The notes under the pieces were generated by a model. It made no database searches, was not told where the DNA came from, and worked only from the letters and a program-made list of their open reading frames with translations. A stretch of DNA of 9,672 nt from Acidobacteriota bacterium (GTDB lineage Bacteria > Acidobacteriota > HRBIN11): NCBI GenBank assembly GCA_025061865.1, contig JANXAA010000052.1:1-9672 (forward strand). The letters run 5' to 3'. Below are positions 6,546 through 9,672 of this stretch, piece after piece (positions within the stretch are counted from its first letter, which is position 1; each line of letters opens with the position of its first letter). A program made the position numbers and the translations under genes.

Positions 6546-6593
6546 CCCCATTGGCCCATCTGCCGACTTGCCTATCTGTCCACCTACCCATCT
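6546..6593 (-). repeat. Octamer array (6 units), inverted relative to the one after pth
   Basis: Read on the minus strand: AGATGGGT, AGGTGGAC, AGATAGGC, AAGTCGGC, AGATGGGC, CAATGGGG, all in 8-bp register. A seventh weaker unit is at 6538-6545. The array ends 6 bp before the Shine-Dalgarno of the peroxiredoxin gene. Confidence 0.8.
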
Positions 6594-6608
6594 CCAGCGG
6601 AGGAGACC

Positions 6609-7142
6609 ATGAAGCTCTGGCTGATTCTCACCCTTGGAGTCCTGGCCCTGGGATTCCTGGGCTTTGCGCGAGCCGAGAAGTCGACCGTCCGGGAGGGTCA
6701 GCCCGCACCGGACTTCACCCTTCAGGACCAGGATGGGCACGACGTGACCCTGTCGGCCCTCCGGGGGAAGTGGGTCGTCCTGTACTTCTATCCCAAGGAC
6801 GACACGCCGGGCTGTACGAAAGAGGCCTGCGCCTTTCGGGACTTTATCGAGCAGTACCGGGCTTTGGGCGCCGAGGTCCTGGGCGTCAGTGTCGACGACG
6901 TCTCGTCCCATAAGAAATTTCATCAAAAATATAAACTTAATTTTCGTTTGCTGGCCGACCCCGACAAGCGAGTCACCCGCATGTACGGGGTCCTCCACCC
7001 CTTGGGCTGGGCTCGCCGGGTGACCTTTGTCATCGACCCCCAGGGCGTCGTCCGGAAGGTCTTCCCCAAGGTCGACGTCGGCGTCCACAGTCAAGAAATC
7101 TTGGACTTCCTGAAGGCGGCCTCGACGGGGAGGACGCCGTAA
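6609..7142 (+). CDS. bcp: Bcp/PrxQ-type thiol peroxiredoxin, exported
   Basis: Reduces hydrogen peroxide and organic hydroperoxides through a reactive cysteine. 177 residues. Residues 1-22 (MKLWLILTLG to FARA) form a Sec signal peptide with probable cleavage ARA/EKS, so it should act outside the cytoplasm, whereas E. coli Bcp is cytoplasmic. The mature part has GQPAPDFTLQDQDG, then YFYPKDDTPGCTKEAC with peroxidatic Cys69 and resolving Cys74 (five apart, the atypical 2-Cys PrxQ arrangement), GVSVDD, and RVTFVIDPQGVV. ATG 6609 is preceded by GGAGGAGACC. The frame extends 125 codons upstream through the repeat region and pth, but lacks family similarity there. Codons for SHKKFHQKYKLNF (about 6911-6946) are unusually AT-rich. 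Confidence 0.93.
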   Translation: MKLWLILTLGVLALGFLGFARAEKSTVREGQPAPDFTLQDQDGHDVTLSALRGKWVVLYFYPKDDTPGCTKEACAFRDFIEQYRALGAEVLGVSVDDVSSHKKFHQKYKLNFRLLADPDKRVTRMYGVLHPLGWARRVTFVIDPQGVVRKVFPKVDVGVHSQEILDFLKAASTGRTP

Positions 7143-7252
7143 CCTGAGAGTCCTTGGATGTCGTGACGACGGTCCGAAGTCGGTCCCGGCCGTTTTGCCC
7201 TGGCGACAGCTTCTTTCCAGACCCCGTCCGGTCGTCTCGACGCTTGAAACAT

Positions 7253-8032
7253 ATGGCGGTCCCTATCGGTCGGATGTCCCGTCTGCGGGTCTTAGGGCGC
7301 TTTGTACGGGCGTTGATCTTCCCCTTCGTCACGTTGATCGCCTTTCACGCTGTCATCGCCTCGGTCTATGTGTACTTAGAGGGGATCCCCTGGTTAGAGG
7401 CCATTTACTGGGTCACGCACCCCCACGCCATCGACCTGCGAGGGCACGTCCGGCCTGTGACTCGGGCGGTCGCCATCTTTGTGTATGCCAGCGTATTCTT
7501 TTTCCAGGTCTGGTTCGCCGAGCGGGTCCTCGTGACGCTGTTCGGACGTGGCGGCCTGGAGTTATGGAGCCGGCTGATGAGCGAGACCAAGGTCGAGCAA
7601 ATGCGAGACCACTTCATCATCTGCGGCTATGGCCAGGTCGGCCGTACGGTCGTCGACCAACTTCAGAAAGCGAGCCTCCCTTTTGTGCTCATCGAGTTGG
7701 ACGAGGGTCTTTACAAGGAACTCTTGAAGGAAGGCCTCCCGGTCATTCACGGAGACGCCCGGCGACGGGACGTCTTGCTCCAAGCCGGGATCCAACGGGC
7801 CCGGGGCATCGCCGTCGTCATCGACAACGATGCCGACACCCTGTATATCACGATTACAGCCCGTCTGCTCAACCCGAATATCTATATCATCAGTCGGGCC
7901 GGCAACCTCCGCTATGCGGAGGCTCTCCGAGGCGCCGGGGCCAACGAAGTCTTCATCCCTGAGTACGAGGGCGGTCTGATAGTTTGGCGTTCCATCGAGC
8001 GGCTGGTCGGACCGACAGGACGGCTCGAATAG
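7253..8032 (+). CDS. Two-helix potassium-channel-like protein with RCK/TrkA-N domain, selectivity filter absent
   Basis: 259 residues from ATG 7253. TM1 about 17-41 (FVRALIFPFVTLIAF), pore-loop region 46-70, TM2 about 72-96 (AVAIFVYASVFFFQVWF), then an RCK/TrkA-N Rossmann domain: GYGQVG (125-130), IELD (147-150), GDA (167-169), VVIDNDADTLYITITARLLNP. The layout is that of MthK-type channels. Residues 52-70 align without gaps to the canonical loop (YW, 14 residues, PVT), but TTVGYGD is replaced by AIDLRGH. The other two frames across the loop do not restore it. There is no TrkA-C domain. The start is uncertain: none of ATG 7253, ATG 7274 or the upstream in-frame TTG 7154/GTG 7163 has a clear Shine-Dalgarno. 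Fold assignment is firm; potassium conduction is doubtful. Confidence 0.82.
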   Translation: MAVPIGRMSRLRVLGRFVRALIFPFVTLIAFHAVIASVYVYLEGIPWLEAIYWVTHPHAIDLRGHVRPVTRAVAIFVYASVFFFQVWFAERVLVTLFGRGGLELWSRLMSETKVEQMRDHFIICGYGQVGRTVVDQLQKASLPFVLIELDEGLYKELLKEGLPVIHGDARRRDVLLQAGIQRARGIAVVIDNDADTLYITITARLLNPNIYIISRAGNLRYAEALRGAGANEVFIPEYEGGLIVWRSIERLVGPTGRLE

Positions 8033-8259
8033 CCGAACGGTCGGGCCCTTGAGAATCACGTTCCATCGCCTTTTCCATGTTTAGCCCCGAGACGATCGCC
8101 GGCGGCCTGAATCGGGACCCGCCGGGACAAGAAGTGAGGTTCTGACGGATTGGATATCGCCTCTGGAGTCGAGAGATAAGGAGAGTGTAGGCTTCGGGCC
8201 CGTGAGGTCCTTTCTCCATCCGTCCATCTACCCCTCCTTAGCCCCGGGGTCTCGGGCCA

Positions 8260-8288
8260 TTGAAACGCCGCGAGATTGACACTAAATT
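8260..8288 (+). promoter_or_regulatory. Sigma-70 type promoter of the Clp-like ATPase gene
   Basis: TTGAAA (8260-8265, 5 of 6 consensus), 17-bp spacer, TAAATT (8283-8288, 4 of 6). A perfect TTGACA lies inside the spacer (8276-8281) but has no -10 at proper distance. The leader to the ATG would be about 65 nt. No CIRCE or sigma-32 heat-shock element was recognised. Confidence 0.55.
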
Positions 8289-8318
8289 CCTCATCAAGAT
8301 GGGCCTGGCGTATGGCCT

Positions 8319-8339
8319 GGCATCTGATACCTGGGACCT
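8319..8339. repeat. Heptamer array (3 units, one degenerate)
   Basis: GGCATCT, GATACCT, GGGACCT in register, ending 9 bp before the GAGG Shine-Dalgarno of the Clp-like gene. As at rplY, the array lies between promoter and ribosome site. Confidence 0.6.
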
Positions 8340-8358
8340 AACACCGAGGTGAGGTCCT

Positions 8359-9363
8359 ATGGTCCGCATGTTGAAGGCCGAGGAAATTCGGGAATTCCTT
8401 CGGCGGGAGATCATTGGCCAAGACGAGGCCGTCGAGGCTGTCGTTCGGGCTGTGACCGTCGCCATGCTGGGGGTCACCGACCCGAAGCATCCCCTGGGGA
8501 CGTTCCTGTTCATGGGGCCGACCGGCACGGGCAAGAGTGCCATGGCCCGGGCCCTGGCGAAAGTCCTCCACGGCGACGAGGATAAGGTCGTCGTCGTCAA
8601 CTGCACGGAGTTCAAGCACAGCCACGAGGTCAGCAAACTCATCGGGGCGCCGCCGGGGTACGTAGGCCACGACCAACCGCCGTTTATCCCACCGGAGAAG
8701 ATCCAGGATCGCTTCACCGTCGTCGTCTTCGAAGAGCTCGAAAAGGCTCATCCGACCTTATGCGACCTGCTCTTGCAGATGCTCGAAAACGGTGAGCTTT
8801 ACACGGCCAAGGGCGAGAAGCTCGACTTTACGAAGTGTTTCATTATCATGACCAGCAACGTCTCAGCCCGCGAGATCGACGATATTACGAAGGAGGCCAT
8901 CGGATTTCAGCCACCGAACCCGCCCGAGGAGGACCCCGACAAGTTCGACCGTCACATCCGGCAGGTCTGCATGCAGGCCCTGGAACGGTCTTTCCGGCCC
9001 GAGTTTATCAACCGTCTCGACGAAATCATCGTATTCCGCCGCCTTAAGATGGACCATCTCCAGAAGATCCTTGATAAGTTCTTGCTGGACACTCGCGCCC
9101 GGTTTGCCATCGCCGGCATCGGGACGGTTATCACCGACGAGGCCAAGGCGTTCTTGCTCCAGAAGGGGGCGAACCTACGGTACGGCGCCCGTCCCCTGAA
9201 GCGGGCGGTCCGTCAGTACTTGGAGTATTCCCTCGCCCAATTCGTCATGCATCACGGCGTCTCCGAGCGGGAGGTCGTCTACGTCCTGGCCGACCCGTCT
9301 AACGACACTCTCCGTTTTGAGGTTCGTCCACTCAAGAAGGGCGAGCTGATCGTCATGAATTAG
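8359..9363 (+). CDS. Stand-alone Clp/Hsp100 D2-type AAA+ ATPase (AAA_2 plus ClpB_D2-small)
   Basis: Probable protein unfoldase. 334 residues matching only the second ATPase ring of ClpA/ClpB/ClpC; N-domain, D1 and the ClpB middle domain are missing. Seen: IIGQDEAV (18-25), Walker A GPTGTGKS (53-60), pore loop GYVG (100-103), Walker B VVVFEE (121-126), sensor 1 Asn167 in MTSNV, IGF (181-183), arginine finger Arg219 in FRPEFINRLDE, sensor 2 GAR (276-278), then the small C-terminal domain. Walker B has Glu125 where DE is normal. IGF lies where ClpC carries its ClpP-docking loop and ClpB has none, so a ClpP partner is plausible. The region after the pore loop (PPFIPPEKIQDR) replaces the usual GGQLTEAVRRRP. 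The start is ATG 8359 with GAGGTGAGG upstream; the gene has its own promoter and leader, so it is not a broken ClpB. Confidence 0.9.
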   Translation: MVRMLKAEEIREFLRREIIGQDEAVEAVVRAVTVAMLGVTDPKHPLGTFLFMGPTGTGKSAMARALAKVLHGDEDKVVVVNCTEFKHSHEVSKLIGAPPGYVGHDQPPFIPPEKIQDRFTVVVFEELEKAHPTLCDLLLQMLENGELYTAKGEKLDFTKCFIIMTSNVSAREIDDITKEAIGFQPPNPPEEDPDKFDRHIRQVCMQALERSFRPEFINRLDEIIVFRRLKMDHLQKILDKFLLDTRARFAIAGIGTVITDEAKAFLLQKGANLRYGARPLKRAVRQYLEYSLAQFVMHHGVSEREVVYVLADPSNDTLRFEVRPLKKGELIVMN

Positions 9364-9366
9364 GGT

Positions 9367-9430
9367 GATACGGGAATCTGGGAATTTGGGAAGCCGGCCG
9401 TTCGGTCAGGTAGGCAGGTGGGCAAGTAAG
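9367..9430 (+). repeat. 64-bp octamer array (8 units in register)
   Basis: GATACGGG, AATCTGGG, AATTTGGG, AAGCCGGC, CGTTCGGT, CAGGTAGG, CAGGTGGG, CAAGTAAG: eight consecutive 8-mers with GG at units' positions 6-7 in nearly all. It begins 4 bp after the ATPase stop. It is the longest member of the octamer family in the window. Confidence 0.8.
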
Positions 9431-9448
9431 TCGTAAGGGGCATTGACT

Positions 9449-9471
9449 CCATTCGGGCTATGCCCGAATGG
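9449..9471. promoter_or_regulatory. 10-bp palindrome (hairpin) upstream of thiE-like gene
   Basis: CCATTCGGGC (9449-9458), a 3-nt centre TAT, then GCCCGAATGG (9462-9471): a perfect 10-bp inverted repeat. It could terminate the ATPase transcript, but no T-run follows (TCGAATTCCC). It abuts TTGACT (9443-9448), a good -35, though no -10 is found at 16-18 bp; an operator for the downstream gene is possible. Confidence 0.55.
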
Positions 9472-9507
9472 TCGAATTCCCGAGTCGCCCGTGGGAGCCG
9501 CCTCGTC

Positions 9508-9672
9508 ATGACGCGTCGGACACGCTGGGAGGTATGGGTCCGGCAGGCCCCTCGCCTATACGTCATTACCGACACGGGGTACGCGGGCAAGTCCCACGTC
9601 GAAATCGTTCGAGAGGCCCTGGCCGGCGGGGCTGAGCTCATTCAGATGCGGGACAAGACCCTTCCCGATAAG
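9508..9672 (+). CDS. thiE: Thiamine-phosphate synthase (ThiE-like), N-terminal part
   Basis: The last 55 codons of the window are open to the edge. After a short basic N-terminus they read RLYVITDTGYAGKSHVEIV, then EALAGGAELIQMRDK. LYVITD is beta-strand 1 of the ThiE/TenI TIM barrel, and GGAELIQMRDK carries the IQ-x-R-x-K motif (Arg48, Lys50) that binds the pyrophosphate of the hydroxymethylpyrimidine substrate. ThiE joins HMP-PP and thiazole phosphate to make thiamine monophosphate. ATG 9508 is chosen; GGGAG lies about 10 bases upstream. No TPP riboswitch is evident in the 144-bp gap. The TenI/thiazole tautomerase paralogue shares this N-terminus and cannot be excluded from the fragment. Confidence 0.82.
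   Translation, partial: MTRRTRWEVWVRQAPRLYVITDTGYAGKSHVEIVREALAGGAELIQMRDKTLPDK

Larger units (their letters stand above)
8033..8358. other. 326-bp intergenic region upstream of the Clp-like gene
   Basis: No gene seen. It holds a 7-bp inverted repeat (CCGGCGG 8099-8105, CCGCCGG 8119-8125; 13-nt loop, no T-run), a weak minus-strand octamer patch (8214-8237), a promoter (8260-8288) and a heptamer array (8319-8339) before the ribosome site. Confidence 0.5.

Noticed and set aside
6394..6612. 72-codon plus-strand frame between pth and bcp with GGAGG upstream
   Set aside because: Its C-terminal third is just the translated octamer array, it overlaps the bcp start and no family is recognised; kept only as a remark in the bracketed-segment finding.
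6327..7094. 255-codon minus-strand frame opposite bcp
   Set aside because: Antisense shadow of a clearly assigned peroxiredoxin; acidic low-complexity translation without motifs.
7406..7462. Frameshift as explanation of the missing TVGYGD filter
   Set aside because: Neither other forward frame encodes a filter-like sequence, and the frame used is continuous with both helices and the RCK domain at the canonical loop length.
8099..8125. Inverted repeat after the channel gene as a Rho-independent terminator
   Set aside because: Only a 7-bp stem with a 13-nt loop and no T-run after it.
8359..9363. ClpB or ClpC truncated by mutation (pseudogene)
   Set aside because: Own promoter, strong Shine-Dalgarno, intact reading frame, complete D2 module and no remnants of D1 upstream.
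1..9672. CRISPR array, tRNA or rRNA genes, insertion sequences, toxin-antitoxin or defence cassettes
   Set aside because: None seen on either strand: the repeats have 7-, 8- or 14-bp periods without spacers, and all sizeable genes have housekeeping or pilus assignments.

Overview
The window is GC-rich bacterial chromosome of ordinary housekeeping content. Nothing in it points to phage or plasmid, and I see no CRISPR array, tRNA, rRNA or insertion sequence. The minor-pilin genes, a peroxiredoxin with a signal peptide, high GC and degenerate 7- and 8-bp intergenic arrays suggest a Gram-negative-type bacterium, perhaps a thermophilic or environmental lineage of the kind known from hot-spring metagenomes. 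The sequence alone does not fix the phylum.

Left part (1-4775), all on the minus strand. A minor-pilin operon reads leftwards in the order FimT/GspH-like, PilV, PilW, PilX; PilX runs off the window. The first three genes are tightly packed (ATGA overlap; PilW start next to the PilV stop), and a 167-bp gap separates PilW from PilX. Upstream, after a 426-bp non-coding stretch, are a PlsC-type acyltransferase and a KamA-family radical-SAM aminomutase, probably co-transcribed.

Middle (4776-8032), plus strand. A well-formed sigma-70 type promoter (TTGCCC, 17 bp, TATAAT) drives rplY (ribosomal protein L25/CTC) and pth (peptidyl-tRNA hydrolase), separated by 3 bp. Then come an exported Bcp-type peroxiredoxin and a two-helix potassium-channel-like protein with an RCK/TrkA-N domain. 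Its pore loop has normal length but no TVGYGD selectivity filter.

Right part (8033-9672), plus strand. A promoter-bearing 326-bp gap precedes a stand-alone Clp/Hsp100 D2-type AAA+ ATPase. It has no N-domain or D1 ring, carries an IGF tripeptide where ClpC-type proteins dock ClpP, and has an altered Walker B. A 64-bp octamer array and a 10-bp palindrome lead to the start of a ThiE-like thiamine-phosphate synthase cut by the window end.

The most unusual items are the filter-less channel, the D2-only Clp ATPase, and two families of degenerate short-period repeats (period 7, consensus about GRKACCY; period 8, consensus about CARGTNGG) that fill most intergenic gaps.
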